DNA of 8,292 nucleotides. Origin: Chryseobacterium gleum. GTDB lineage: Bacteria > Bacteroidota > Bacteroidia > UBA10329. Below are positions 1-7,293 of the stretch, piece by piece; within the stretch, counting starts at the first letter, position 1; the number at the start of each line of letters is the position of its first letter. The stretch lies in the NCBI GenBank assembly GCA_945874195.1, contig CAMCFW010000079.1, positions 1-8,292 on the forward strand, read 5' to 3'. Position numbers and translations under genes: made by a program. The notes below the pieces were generated by a model. The model was not told the origin of the DNA and did not search any database. It saw only the letters and a list, made by a program, of their open reading frames with translations.

Positions 1-662
1 TGAATGGAAAGGCAGAACTGATGTTCGTTGTTCAAACCTCCTGTGCTTCCGGTGAAGCCCCAGAAAACCATGGGGTCTGATGAGAACACATTGGCGACAA
101 TGTCTCCAGTATAGCTGACGCGTAGGGATCCATCCATATACACGTCCAAGGTTAGGGATGTAGGGTCCCAATCCACGCGCAACAGGTGCCACAATGCGTC
201 CTCAATATTTGCTCCACCATTGAGGGCATCCGCAGGTCCTGCCAGATTGAAGGCTGAATTGTGATCCACATTTCCCGCATACTGAATGGCAATGTGGTCA
301 TTGACCGGATCCCATCCATTCTGATACGTGTCGATTTCAACCGCAAGGGAAGGGTCGATCCCCTCATAGCCCATTCCTCCTCCGGTTGAACCCGCGGCTG
401 TGCTAATGGGCTGAAGCACGAAGGCTATTCCGTCTGCCCCACCATTGTTGCTTCCCAAATAGACATCGAACGAGAAATCGAACGGGTCGGTTAAACTGAT
501 CATGTTCGAATTCCAAACAGAGCCAGATTGTGTGTTGATGGCCTGCGTCAACCGGTAGCAATTGCAACTGATCGAATCGGCATTTCCATTTACCACATAT
601 TGGGCATTTGCAGAAAATGTCAGTAAAAGAGCGGACACAAGCGTGGCAAAACTGATCTTCAT
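1..662 (-). CDS. Secreted L-type lectin-domain protein (partial, N-terminal 220 residues)
   Basis: The frame is open from an ATG at 662 to the left edge, giving 220 residues with the C-terminus missing. Residues 1-20 form a typical signal peptide: Lys2, a hydrophobic core, then an ANA|Q cleavage site, so export is expected. The rest reads as an L-type (legume-lectin-like) beta-sandwich. ADGIAFVLQP (76-85) carries the conserved sugar-binding Asp77 turn. AVEIDTYQN (107-115) followed by NDHIAI (121-126) matches the Ca/Mn-binding segment, with Glu109, Asp111, Asn115, Asp122 and His123 as likely ligands. WGFTGSTGG (201-209) is the typical C-terminal strand-loop. Bacteroidota proteins of this kind often continue into repeats and a C-terminal type IX secretion or gliding-motility sorting domain, but that part is outside the window. 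The gene lies 168 bp downstream of the TDO gene on the same strand. The link is positional only and it probably has its own promoter. The sugar target cannot be told. Confidence 0.85.
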   Translation of the reverse strand, partial: MKISFATLVSALLLTFSANAQYVVNGNADSISCNCYRLTQAINTQSGSVWNSNMISLTDPFDFSFDVYLGSNNGGADGIAFVLQPISTAAGSTGGGMGYEGIDPSLAVEIDTYQNGWDPVNDHIAIQYAGNVDHNSAFNLAGPADALNGGANIEDALWHLLRVDWDPTSLTLDVYMDGSLRVSYTGDIVANVFSSDPMVFWGFTGSTGGLNNEHQFCLSI

Positions 663-810
663 GAACGGTTTGTTTTTAATGGTTCGAAACATCACCGCCA
701 AAATAACTGCTTTTGTACTAATAAGTAGTTTTGAAATGGAGAGTAAGCGCTAACACGCATCAGAGAACCACAAAAGGCCGTTGGCTAAGGTCTTCTAGCA
801 CCAAGGTTTG

Positions 811-828
811 CCGAACCTAAAAGTTCGG
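811..828 (-). terminator. Short hairpin after the TDO stop codon
   Basis: A perfect 6-bp inverted repeat, CCGAAC and GTTCGG with a 6-nt loop, begins 2 nt beyond the TDO stop codon. No U tract follows on the minus strand, so it is at best a weak terminator or an mRNA 3'-end stabiliser. It could slow read-through from the TDO gene into the lectin gene. Confidence 0.35.
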
Positions 829-830
829 AG

Positions 831-1838
831 CTACTGGTTTTTCCGAAGGTCTTCCACCCAAGCCCTACCCCAATTCGCTTTTTCGTCTGGGGTCCACAGG
901 TCTGGAAAGAAGATGCGTTTCATGAACCGGGGCGGCAGGTATTTCTGCCAGTTGGTTCCTCCGGTGGCGGGAACACCATCGTCATCCTTTAACAGATAAC
1001 GGGCGGCTGTCTTATAATGTTGAAGCGGCCAATTGATGTTGACATTGGCATCGAGCATCTTCATTTGAAGAATAAGGTCCTCATCCTTCCTTTCTTCTTC
1101 AGATAAGCTTAGGTATTTGGCCCAAAGGTTTCTGTCGCCATATTCTACGGCCAATTCGATGAGTTCCTCAGAATACCTCTGTTCAAATTGTCTGAGGGTC
1201 AGGGTCTTCTTTCCGGTCTCCAATTCGGTTGCTCCGGTCTTCCAATAAATGTATTGGAACATTTCGTTGATGCCTTCAACAGTTGAAGGTGTGGCAGCAA
1301 ACTTAGCCCGATGGTCCACATGCACCAAGTTGTTCATCATGGTAGAACATATCTCGATCTTCCGATACTGAGCGCTTTGAAAGCCGCTTGCTGGTAACAG
1401 CGCCATCCTGAAACGTAGGAACTGCTCCTTGTCCATCCCGAACTCCATTACCCCATAACTATTGGTCAACGCTTGGAAATAAGCGTTTATTCTGCGGACA
1501 CGTTCCTTGAAAAACCCGGGGTCCATCTTTTCCTTCCAGCCCTTGTCTTCGCCATTTGGCAACACGTTTCGGCCGTTGTAGGCAATTTGCCGATACTCGT
1601 GCAACGCTAGGCGGAAGTACAGTTCGGTTATTTGGTGGTAGACGATGAAGATGACCTCGTCCGGAAAGTCGGTGCGGGGTTTTTGAAGGGTCATCAGCGT
1701 ATCCACACCTGTGTATTCCCAATAGGGAAGATAGTTGGAAAGCAGCAGCCCATCGAGATACGAGTTCATGTCCTGCCCCATGTTCTCATACTTTTCGCGC
1801 AGCTTCTCCAGCTGTTCCTTCAATAACTCGTTGTTCAT
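831..1838 (-). CDS. kynA: Tryptophan 2,3-dioxygenase
   Basis: This heme enzyme (335 aa) oxidises L-tryptophan with O2 to N-formylkynurenine, the first step of the kynurenine route to NAD, and acts in the cytoplasm. Motifs in order: MGQDMNSYLDGLL (20-32), the usual family N-terminus; VYHQITELYFRLALHE (66-81), containing the active-site His68; RFRMALLPASGFQSAQYRKIE (142-162), with the substrate-carboxylate Arg (142 or 144) and the SGFQS signature; WPLQHYKTAARYL (270-282), with His274 as likely proximal heme ligand; and PATGGT (290-295), the C-terminal substrate loop. The length lies between the short bacterial (about 300) and animal (about 400) enzymes. An in-frame ATG at 1916 would add 26 His/Arg/Tyr-rich residues unlike the family and leave only 34 bp before the divergent kmo gene, so I chose the ATG at 1838. 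Divergent kmo encodes a later step of the same pathway, which strengthens the call. Confidence 0.95.
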   Translation of the reverse strand: MNNELLKEQLEKLREKYENMGQDMNSYLDGLLLSNYLPYWEYTGVDTLMTLQKPRTDFPDEVIFIVYHQITELYFRLALHEYRQIAYNGRNVLPNGEDKGWKEKMDPGFFKERVRRINAYFQALTNSYGVMEFGMDKEQFLRFRMALLPASGFQSAQYRKIEICSTMMNNLVHVDHRAKFAATPSTVEGINEMFQYIYWKTGATELETGKKTLTLRQFEQRYSEELIELAVEYGDRNLWAKYLSLSEEERKDEDLILQMKMLDANVNINWPLQHYKTAARYLLKDDDGVPATGGTNWQKYLPPRFMKRIFFPDLWTPDEKANWGRAWVEDLRKNQ

Positions 1839-1886
1839 CTTTTCAATATGGTGCCACCGAAAGTAGGAAAATCGATACCCATAATA

Positions 1887-1900
1887 ATGACCATGGTCAT
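1887..1900. promoter_or_regulatory. Perfect 14-bp palindrome, candidate operator
   Basis: ATGACCATGGTCAT is a perfect palindrome. Its centre is about 56 bp from the TDO start and about 57 bp from the KMO start, almost exactly mid-way in the 112-bp divergent spacer. One dimeric regulator bound here could control both genes. I could not identify clear Bacteroidota -33/-7 promoter elements (TTG and TAnnTTTG) for either gene. The operator role is inferred from symmetry and position only. Confidence 0.35.
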
Positions 1901-1950
1901 GAGCGCGCCTTTTCACGAATGGTTAAATTGCCGCTCAATTATCAAGTTCA

Positions 1951-3291
1951 ATGGAAAGGAACATCATTATCGGGGCCGGACTGGTTGGTTCGCTGCATGC
2001 GGTCTATCTGGCCAAACGGGGCGTCAAGGTGGAAGTGTATGAACGAAGACCCGATATGCGTAGAACAAGCATGAGCGCGGGGCGTTCCATCAAGCTGGCC
2101 ATTTCGCACCGCGGACTGAAAGCCTTAGACCAGGTCGGACTAAAGGCAAAAGTGCTTGAAATGGTCATTCCTATGCCGGGTCGCATGGTGCACGACATGG
2201 AAGGAAACACCAATTTTCAGCCTTACGGAAATGAGGGTCAGCACATCAATTCGGTTTCGCGCGGTGGATTGAACGCCCTGCTTATGGACGAGGCCGAACG
2301 ACTTGGCGTGGCCATCCGTTTCAACATGCGCTGCACCGATGTTGATCTGCCATCGGGCCGTTGCAAATTCAAGAATGATGTTTCTGGCGAAGCAATCGAA
2401 GTGATGGCCGACCATATATATGGTACGGATGGCGCTTTCAGCGAAGTGCGCCACAAACTGATGATGACCGATCGATTCGACTATTCGCAGACCTATTTGA
2501 AGCATGGCTATAAAGAACTTTCCATTCCGCCTGCAGCAAACGGTGGCTTCCGGTTAGAGAAGAACGCGCTTCACATTTGGCCGCGTGGCGGTTTCATGCT
2601 CATAGCCCTTCCTAATCTGGACGGCAGTTTCACCATGACCCTTTTCCTCTCTTTCGAAGGAAAATATGCATTCGCCAATTTGAACACAGATAGAGAGATA
2701 CTCGATTTCTTCAACGAGGTGTTTCCTGATGTGGTACCCCACATGCCTACGTTGGTAGAAGATTTTCGCAGCAATCCCACCTCATCGCTGTGCACCGTGC
2801 GCTGTTTTCCGTGGAGATATAAGGACAAGGCCATCATATTCGGAGATGCCTCTCATGCCATTGTTCCGTTCTATGGGCAAGGCATGGTATGCGGATTTGA
2901 GGATTGTCACGTGTTCGATCAGTTGGCCGATGAGCATTGGAATGATAAAGAACTGCTGTTCGAAGCATTTCAGCAGAGCAGAAAACCTGATTCTGATGCC
3001 ATTGCCGATCTCGCTCTGCGCAACTTCGTAGAGATGCGCGATTCGGTTGCCGACCCAAAATTTCTGCTTCGAAAAACCATAGAGAAGGCGCTGAACGCCA
3101 AACACCCCGAAAAATGGGTGCCGCTCTACAGTATGGTCACGTTTTCTGAACTGCGCTATTCGGAAGCCTTGGCACGCGGAAAAGAGCAGGACAGGATCAT
3201 GGAAGAAGTGCTTTCTTGGAACGACATTGAGCAAAACTGGCAGAAGGAATCGGTTTTTCGAAAGATTGAAGAATTGGCCATCGGTCAATAA
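1951..3291 (+). CDS. kmo: Kynurenine 3-monooxygenase (soluble FAD enzyme)
   Basis: This flavoprotein hydroxylase (446 aa) converts L-kynurenine to 3-hydroxykynurenine using NADPH and O2, step 3 of the route from tryptophan to quinolinate and NAD. The N-terminal Rossmann motif IIIGAGLVGS (5-14) and Glu31 bind FAD. GRSIKLAISHRGLKALD (44-60) is a KMO signature. GRMVHD (77-82) holds Arg78, the expected substrate-carboxylate Arg, with Tyr92 nearby. GTDGAFSEVR (158-167) is the DG motif. HIWPRGGFMLIALPN (208-222) is typical of KMO rather than of other aromatic hydroxylases. GDASHAIVPFYGQGM (298-312) is the GD motif. LRYSEALARG (401-410) supplies the conserved Tyr403. No C-terminal membrane helix follows, unlike the mitochondrial enzyme, and the length fits soluble bacterial KMOs. 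One oddity: Val313 follows GQGM where I recall Asn in this family. The start at 1951 puts the FAD motif at the expected residue 8; no Shine-Dalgarno is visible. Confidence 0.95.
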   Translation: MERNIIIGAGLVGSLHAVYLAKRGVKVEVYERRPDMRRTSMSAGRSIKLAISHRGLKALDQVGLKAKVLEMVIPMPGRMVHDMEGNTNFQPYGNEGQHINSVSRGGLNALLMDEAERLGVAIRFNMRCTDVDLPSGRCKFKNDVSGEAIEVMADHIYGTDGAFSEVRHKLMMTDRFDYSQTYLKHGYKELSIPPAANGGFRLEKNALHIWPRGGFMLIALPNLDGSFTMTLFLSFEGKYAFANLNTDREILDFFNEVFPDVVPHMPTLVEDFRSNPTSSLCTVRCFPWRYKDKAIIFGDASHAIVPFYGQGMVCGFEDCHVFDQLADEHWNDKELLFEAFQQSRKPDSDAIADLALRNFVEMRDSVADPKFLLRKTIEKALNAKHPEKWVPLYSMVTFSELRYSEALARGKEQDRIMEEVLSWNDIEQNWQKESVFRKIEELAIGQ

Positions 3292-3351
3292 CGGTTCAGC
3301 CTTTCAGGAATTCATGTTCGCATTCTTTCCCCGACACGTATGATATAAAGC

Positions 3352-3383
3352 GACAGCTTCTGTACAAACTGGCGGTAGCTGTC
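3352..3383 (+). terminator. Possible weak hairpin after kmo
   Basis: GACAGCT (3352-3358) and AGCTGTC (3377-3383) form a 7-bp stem with an 18-nt loop, 60 nt past the kmo stop codon. No T tract follows, so intrinsic termination is doubtful. The better hairpin at 3416-3446 may serve both genes. Confidence 0.2.
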
Positions 3384-3412
3384 TGAGCCACCGATGCTTT
3401 ACAAGCAAGTGC

Positions 3413-3446
3413 AAAAAAGCCCTGACACTTTCTGCGTCAGGGCTTT
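3413..3446 (-). terminator. Intrinsic terminator of the nrdBA operon, possibly bidirectional
   Basis: GCCCTGAC (3419-3426) and GTCAGGGC (3436-3443) make a perfect GC-rich 8-bp stem with a 9-nt loop, extendable by three A-T pairs to 11 bp. On the minus strand it is followed by six T residues (complement of 3413-3418) and begins 23 nt past the nrdA stop codon, a textbook rho-independent terminator. On the plus strand the tail is only TTT followed by CGG, so it may terminate kmo transcripts less efficiently. Confidence 0.85.
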
Positions 3447-3469
3447 CGGTTCAAGAATGAATTATCGGC

Positions 3470-5974
3470 TTAGCTTCCGCAGGCTTCGCAGCCTTCCGGA
3501 TTATCCAACGAACAGCTTATCTGCGCCTGTGCATCGACCAAATTCACTGGCTGAACTCCGCCATGTTGCATGGCAACGGGTCGCGATATCATGACAGGCG
3601 TGGCCATATCTGCATTGGTCGAAGAGGCCATTACCGGGGCCGGAGTAGGATTCGGTCCCGCGTTTGTCAGCTCTTCCATCGGTTGCAGTTTCTCCGTTGG
3701 CTGTGTGTTCGACTCCTTGCTAACCGTGAACTGGATGGCCGAAGCGGCAGCCTGTGTACGTAGATAGTACATTCCTGTCTTAAGGCCGGCCTTCCACGCA
3801 TAGAAGTGCATGGAGGTGAGTTTACCGAAATTAGGGTTCTGCATGAACAGGTTCAAACTCTGACTCTGATCGATGAACGCACCACGGTCGGCAGCCATGT
3901 CGATGATGTCCTTCATGCTCAGTTCCCAAATGGTCCTGTACAACTGACGGATGTTGGCTGGAATCTCTTCAATCTCCTGAACAGATCCGTTGGCAGCTAT
4001 CAACTTGTTCTTCATGTTGTCGTTCCAAAGGCCGAGCTTTACTAGGTCTTTCAACAAATGCTTGTTCACCACCACAAACTCTCCGGAAAGCACTCTTCGA
4101 GTATAGATGTTGGAGTGGTATGGCTCGAAACATTCGTTATTGCCCAATACCTGCGATGTGGAGGCTGTAGGCATGGGTGCTACCAACAGTGAATTGCGAA
4201 CACCATACTTTTTCACTTCCTCCTTCAGCACGTCCCATTCCCAACGGTCTGTGGGTTTGACGCCCCACATGTCGTATTGGAAGATGCCTTTTGATACGGG
4301 CGAGCCGGGATAGCTTTCGTAATGACCGAATTCTTTGGCCATGTCTTTCGAACAGGTCATGGCGGCATAGTAGATGGTCTCGAAAATGTCCTTGTTCAGC
4401 TGCTTGGCCTCGGCCGAATCGAACGGAAGACGCAGCTTGATGAATGCATCGGCCAAACCTTGCACCCCAAGACCGATAGGCCGGTGGCGCATGTTGGAAT
4501 TACGCGCTTCAATGATGGGGTAGTAGTTGCGGTCGATTATCTTGTTCAGATTGCGTGTGGCCACATAGGTTATCTCGAACAATCGCTGGTGGTCGAACTG
4601 ACCTTCATCGGTCACGAATTTCGGCAATGCGATGGAAGCGAGATTACACACAGCCACCTCATCGGGTGCGGTATACTCTACGATCTCGGTGCAGAGGTTC
4701 GATGACTTTATGGTGCCCAGATTCTGCTGGTTCGACTTGCTGTTGCACGCATCCTTATAAAGCATATAGGGTGTTCCGGTCTCGATCTGCGATTCCATGA
4801 TGTGGAACCAAAGGTCTTGGGCCTTCACGGTCTTCCTTGCCTTGCCTTCTGCCTCATATCGTTCGTAAAGCGCTTCAAACTCCCCTCCCCAGCAATCGCC
4901 AAGGCCTGGGGCCTCGTTCGGGCAGAACAGCGACCAATCGCCTCCCATTTCTACACGCTTCATGAACAGGTCTGGAACCCACATGGCATAGAACAGGTCG
5001 CGGGCACGGTTCTCTTCCTTTCCGTGGTTCTTTTTCAGATCCAGGAAGTCATATACATCGGCATGCCATGGTTCCAAATAGATGGCGAAGGAACCTTTGC
5101 GCTTGCCTCCACCCTGATCAACATAACGAGCGGTGTCGTTGAACACACGAAGCATCGGAACGATTCCGTTTGACGTGCCGTTGGTGCCTTTGATGTAAGA
5201 ACCCGTTGCGCGGATGTTGTGCATGCTCAGGCCTATTCCACCGGCAGACTGAGAGATTTTGGCGCATTGTTTCAACGTGTCGTAGATACCATCAATGCTA
5301 TCATCCTTCATTTGAAGAAGGAAACAGCTGCTCATCTGTGGTTTTGGTGTTCCAGCATTGAACAGTGTAGGTGTGGCGTGTGTGAACCAACGTTCCGAAA
5401 GCAGATTGTAGGTTTCGATGGCCGATTTTATGTCCTCCTTGTGAATGCCCACGGCCACACGCATCAGCATATGCTGGGGTCGTTCGGTTATCTGATCATT
5501 GGTCTTAAGCAGATAACTTCTTTCCAAGGTCTTGAATCCGAAGAAATCGTATCCGAAATCGCGGTCGTAAATGATGGTCGAATCCAGCAATGCCGCATTC
5601 TCTTCAACGATCTTATACACATCATCAGCGATGAGCGAAGCCTTTTCCCCAGTCTTCGGGTCGATGTAGTTGTACAATAGCTTCATTGTGTTCGAGAACG
5701 ACTTGATGGTCGATTTGTGCAGGTTTGAAACCGCAATACGGCTAGCAAGCAGTGCATAATCGGGGTGGCGAACGGTGAATGAGGCTGCAGTTTCGGCTGC
5801 CAACTCATCAAGTTGCTGGGTGGTCACACCTTCGTAGATGCCTTCTATGACGCGCATGGCCACCGGAATGGGGTCTACCATCGGATCCAGACCGTAGCAC
5901 AGTTTCTGAATTCGGGCGGTAACCTTGTCGAATTTGATGGATTCTCTTCTTCCGTCTCTCTTTACAACATACAT
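3470..5974 (-). CDS. nrdA: Class Ia ribonucleoside-diphosphate reductase, alpha (large) subunit
   Basis: This is the catalytic subunit (834 aa) that reduces ribonucleoside diphosphates to deoxyribonucleotides, in a cytoplasmic complex with NrdB. Residues 1-90 form an N-terminal ATP-cone, the allosteric activity domain, opening MYVVKRDGR. The barrel holds Cys217 (in MSSCFL) and Cys443 (in AVCNLAS) as the redox pair, and NLCTE (426-430) with the thiyl-radical Cys428, Asn426 and Glu430. PMPTASTSQVLGNNECFEP (600-618) is the phosphate-binding signature. Tyr736-Tyr737 (in MYYLRT) are the radical-transfer pair. A Pro/Ala/Thr-rich flexible linker (about 751-820) leads to a C-terminal CEAC motif (Cys829, Cys832) that would relay electrons from thioredoxin or glutaredoxin. 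The start matches the usual ATP-cone N-terminus. The gene lies 39 nt downstream of nrdB on the same strand, so the two are very likely co-transcribed. No intein or frameshift interrupts it. Confidence 0.97.
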   Translation of the reverse strand: MYVVKRDGRRESIKFDKVTARIQKLCYGLDPMVDPIPVAMRVIEGIYEGVTTQQLDELAAETAASFTVRHPDYALLASRIAVSNLHKSTIKSFSNTMKLLYNYIDPKTGEKASLIADDVYKIVEENAALLDSTIIYDRDFGYDFFGFKTLERSYLLKTNDQITERPQHMLMRVAVGIHKEDIKSAIETYNLLSERWFTHATPTLFNAGTPKPQMSSCFLLQMKDDSIDGIYDTLKQCAKISQSAGGIGLSMHNIRATGSYIKGTNGTSNGIVPMLRVFNDTARYVDQGGGKRKGSFAIYLEPWHADVYDFLDLKKNHGKEENRARDLFYAMWVPDLFMKRVEMGGDWSLFCPNEAPGLGDCWGGEFEALYERYEAEGKARKTVKAQDLWFHIMESQIETGTPYMLYKDACNSKSNQQNLGTIKSSNLCTEIVEYTAPDEVAVCNLASIALPKFVTDEGQFDHQRLFEITYVATRNLNKIIDRNYYPIIEARNSNMRHRPIGLGVQGLADAFIKLRLPFDSAEAKQLNKDIFETIYYAAMTCSKDMAKEFGHYESYPGSPVSKGIFQYDMWGVKPTDRWEWDVLKEEVKKYGVRNSLLVAPMPTASTSQVLGNNECFEPYHSNIYTRRVLSGEFVVVNKHLLKDLVKLGLWNDNMKNKLIAANGSVQEIEEIPANIRQLYRTIWELSMKDIIDMAADRGAFIDQSQSLNLFMQNPNFGKLTSMHFYAWKAGLKTGMYYLRTQAAASAIQFTVSKESNTQPTEKLQPMEELTNAGPNPTPAPVMASSTNADMATPVMISRPVAMQHGGVQPVNLVDAQAQISCSLDNPEGCEACGS

Positions 5975-6013
5975 GGGGAAATGGGTTTGGGGTGGTTTGG
6001 TTGTTCGGTCTTA

Positions 6014-7048
6014 TTAAAAATCGGCATCGGTGGTAAACGAGTGTTGGCCGGTCCCATCGCCCATCACTCCTGCCTTCTGATATTCTGAGACCCGCTTTTC
6101 GAAGAAATTGGTCTTGCCTTGCAGCGAGATCATTTCCATGAAATCGAACGGGTTCTGAGAATTGTAGATCTTCGGGCATCCCAGTTCTCCGAGCAGTCGG
6201 TCGGCTACGAATTCGATGTATTCGCACATCAGCTTGGCGTTCATTCCGATCAAGGCCACGGGAATGGCATCGGTCACAAATTCTTTCTCGTATTCAACCG
6301 CTTCGGCAATTATTGTGGTCACTTCGGCAACGGTCAATCTGTTCTGAAGCTGGTTGTAAAGCATGCAGGCAAAATCACAGTGCAGACCCTCATCTCTCGA
6401 GATCAGTTCGTTCGAAAAGGCCAATCCCGGCATGAGCCCGCGCTTCTTAAGCCAGAAGATGGAGCAGAAACTGCCGGAGAAGAAGATGCCCTCCACAGCA
6501 GCAAAGGCAACCAGTCTTTGCGCGAAGTTTCCATTCTCTATCCATTTCATTGCCCAATCGGCCTTCTTGGCCACACAGGGCAGGTTGTCGATGGCGTTGA
6601 AAAGGAAGTCTTTTTCCTTGTTGTCCTTTATCAACGTGTCGATGAGTAGCGAATAGGTCTCGGCATGGATGTTCTCTATGGCGATCTGAAAACCATAGAA
6701 ACAACGGGCTTCTGGGAATTGAACCTCATTCAGGAAGTTGATTGCCAGATTCTCGTTCACAATGCCATCGCTAGCTGCAAAGAAGGCCAACACATGCTTT
6801 ATGAAGTGACGTTCGTCTTTGGTCAGCTTGTTTTCCCAGTCGGTCATGTCCTGCGACAGGTCGATCTCTTCGGCAGTCCAAAAACTGGCTTCGGCCTTTT
6901 TATACATGGCCCACATTTCCTTGTGTCTTATAGGAAATATGACGAAACGGTCGTTGGTCGGCTCCAGTATCGGCTCGATGGGCAATGATGTTCTTTCTGG
7001 CAGAATTTCTGTCAGGCCTGTGGCGTTCTGGGTGATGGGTCGATCCAT
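6014..7048 (-). CDS. nrdB: Class Ia ribonucleoside-diphosphate reductase, beta (small) subunit
   Basis: This is the ferritin-like subunit (344 aa) that houses the diiron centre and stable tyrosyl radical used by NrdA. The expected iron ligands are all present: Asp63 (in AEEIDLS), Glu125 and His128 (in IENIHAETYS), Glu186 (in AAVEGIFF), and Glu220 and His223 (in SRDEGLH). Tyr132 is the radical tyrosine, which indicates a class Ia rather than a Tyr-less (class Ic type) enzyme. Long stretches such as HVLAFFAASDGIVNENL (85-101) and GIFFSGSF (187-194) closely resemble animal R2 proteins. The last seven residues, FTTDADF, match the animal-type R2 tail that docks onto the large subunit. The gene comes first in the nrdB-nrdA pair. 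The ATG at 7048 gives a normal-length protein; no Shine-Dalgarno precedes it. Oxygen is needed to form the cofactor. Confidence 0.97.
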   Translation of the reverse strand: MDRPITQNATGLTEILPERTSLPIEPILEPTNDRFVIFPIRHKEMWAMYKKAEASFWTAEEIDLSQDMTDWENKLTKDERHFIKHVLAFFAASDGIVNENLAINFLNEVQFPEARCFYGFQIAIENIHAETYSLLIDTLIKDNKEKDFLFNAIDNLPCVAKKADWAMKWIENGNFAQRLVAFAAVEGIFFSGSFCSIFWLKKRGLMPGLAFSNELISRDEGLHCDFACMLYNQLQNRLTVAEVTTIIAEAVEYEKEFVTDAIPVALIGMNAKLMCEYIEFVADRLLGELGCPKIYNSQNPFDFMEMISLQGKTNFFEKRVSEYQKAGVMGDGTGQHSFTTDADF

Positions 7049-7106
7049 TTCTTACGTGTTTTTTAAGCGTCAATATTCCCTATGGTCGGAGGCTACTGTA
7101 TATCCC

Positions 7107-7145
7107 GAAATTGCTTTCAGGAACTAGGCCTCCGGCCTGAATTTC
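7107..7145 (-). promoter_or_regulatory. Structured element in the putative nrdB leader
   Basis: Two alternative folds are visible. One is AGGCC-TCC-GGCCT (7126-7138), a tight 5-bp hairpin. The other is a longer arm pairing TCAGG (7117-7121) with CCTGA (7136-7140) and, across a 5-nt bulge, GAAAT (7107-7111) with ATTTC (7141-7145). The element ends 58 nt upstream of the nrdB ATG. No U tract follows, so it is not a simple terminator. A role in mRNA stability or translation is speculative. Confidence 0.25.
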
Positions 7146-7218
7146 AATCCTTCTAGTTTTCTAATTATGTGGTAATCAGGGCCTTGATGGAACCAGTGCC
7201 CTGTCGATTCCCACACTT

Positions 7219-7249
7219 CAAATGTTCAGAAAAAAGCCCGTGGAGACAA
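7219..7249 (-). promoter_or_regulatory. Candidate Bacteroidota promoter for nrdBA
   Basis: On the minus strand, TTG (complement of 7247-7249) lies 20 nt upstream of AACATTTG (complement of 7219-7226). This resembles the Bacteroidota sigma consensus TTG-N19-23-TAnnTTTG with one mismatch in the -7 box. It would give a leader of roughly 160 nt before nrdB. It is a motif match only; other sites in this AT-rich region could serve. Confidence 0.25.
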
Positions 7250-7293
7250 CCTTTAGTAATTAACAATCGACCTTAGTTTTTAACAGTGATGAC

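Noticed and set aside
152..367. Minus-strand open frame of 71 codons inside the lectin gene
   Set aside because: It is out of frame with the continuous lectin frame, which has a signal peptide and family motifs; the short frame shows no recognisable features.
1839..1916. N-terminal extension of TDO, a 26-residue His/Arg/Tyr-rich segment starting at ATG 1916
   Set aside because: It is unlike the family N-terminus, which starts just before MGQDMNSYLDGLL, and it would leave only 34 bp for two divergent promoters. The His/Tyr-rich look comes from reading through the palindrome and its flanks.
2140..2505. Minus-strand open frame of 121 codons opposite kmo, and another at 2782-3288
   Set aside because: Both mirror kmo codon structure and show no family motifs or start signals; they are antisense shadows.
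5219..5680. Plus-strand open frame of 153 codons opposite nrdA
   Set aside because: It is antisense to a highly conserved coding region, with no recognisable domain. Similar long antisense frames at 4322-4705 and 6119-6649 are also shadows of nrdA and nrdB.
3470..5974. Possible intein or inserted element in nrdA, a common intein target
   Set aside because: The translated protein is continuous through all catalytic motifs at normal family length, with no intein splice blocks.
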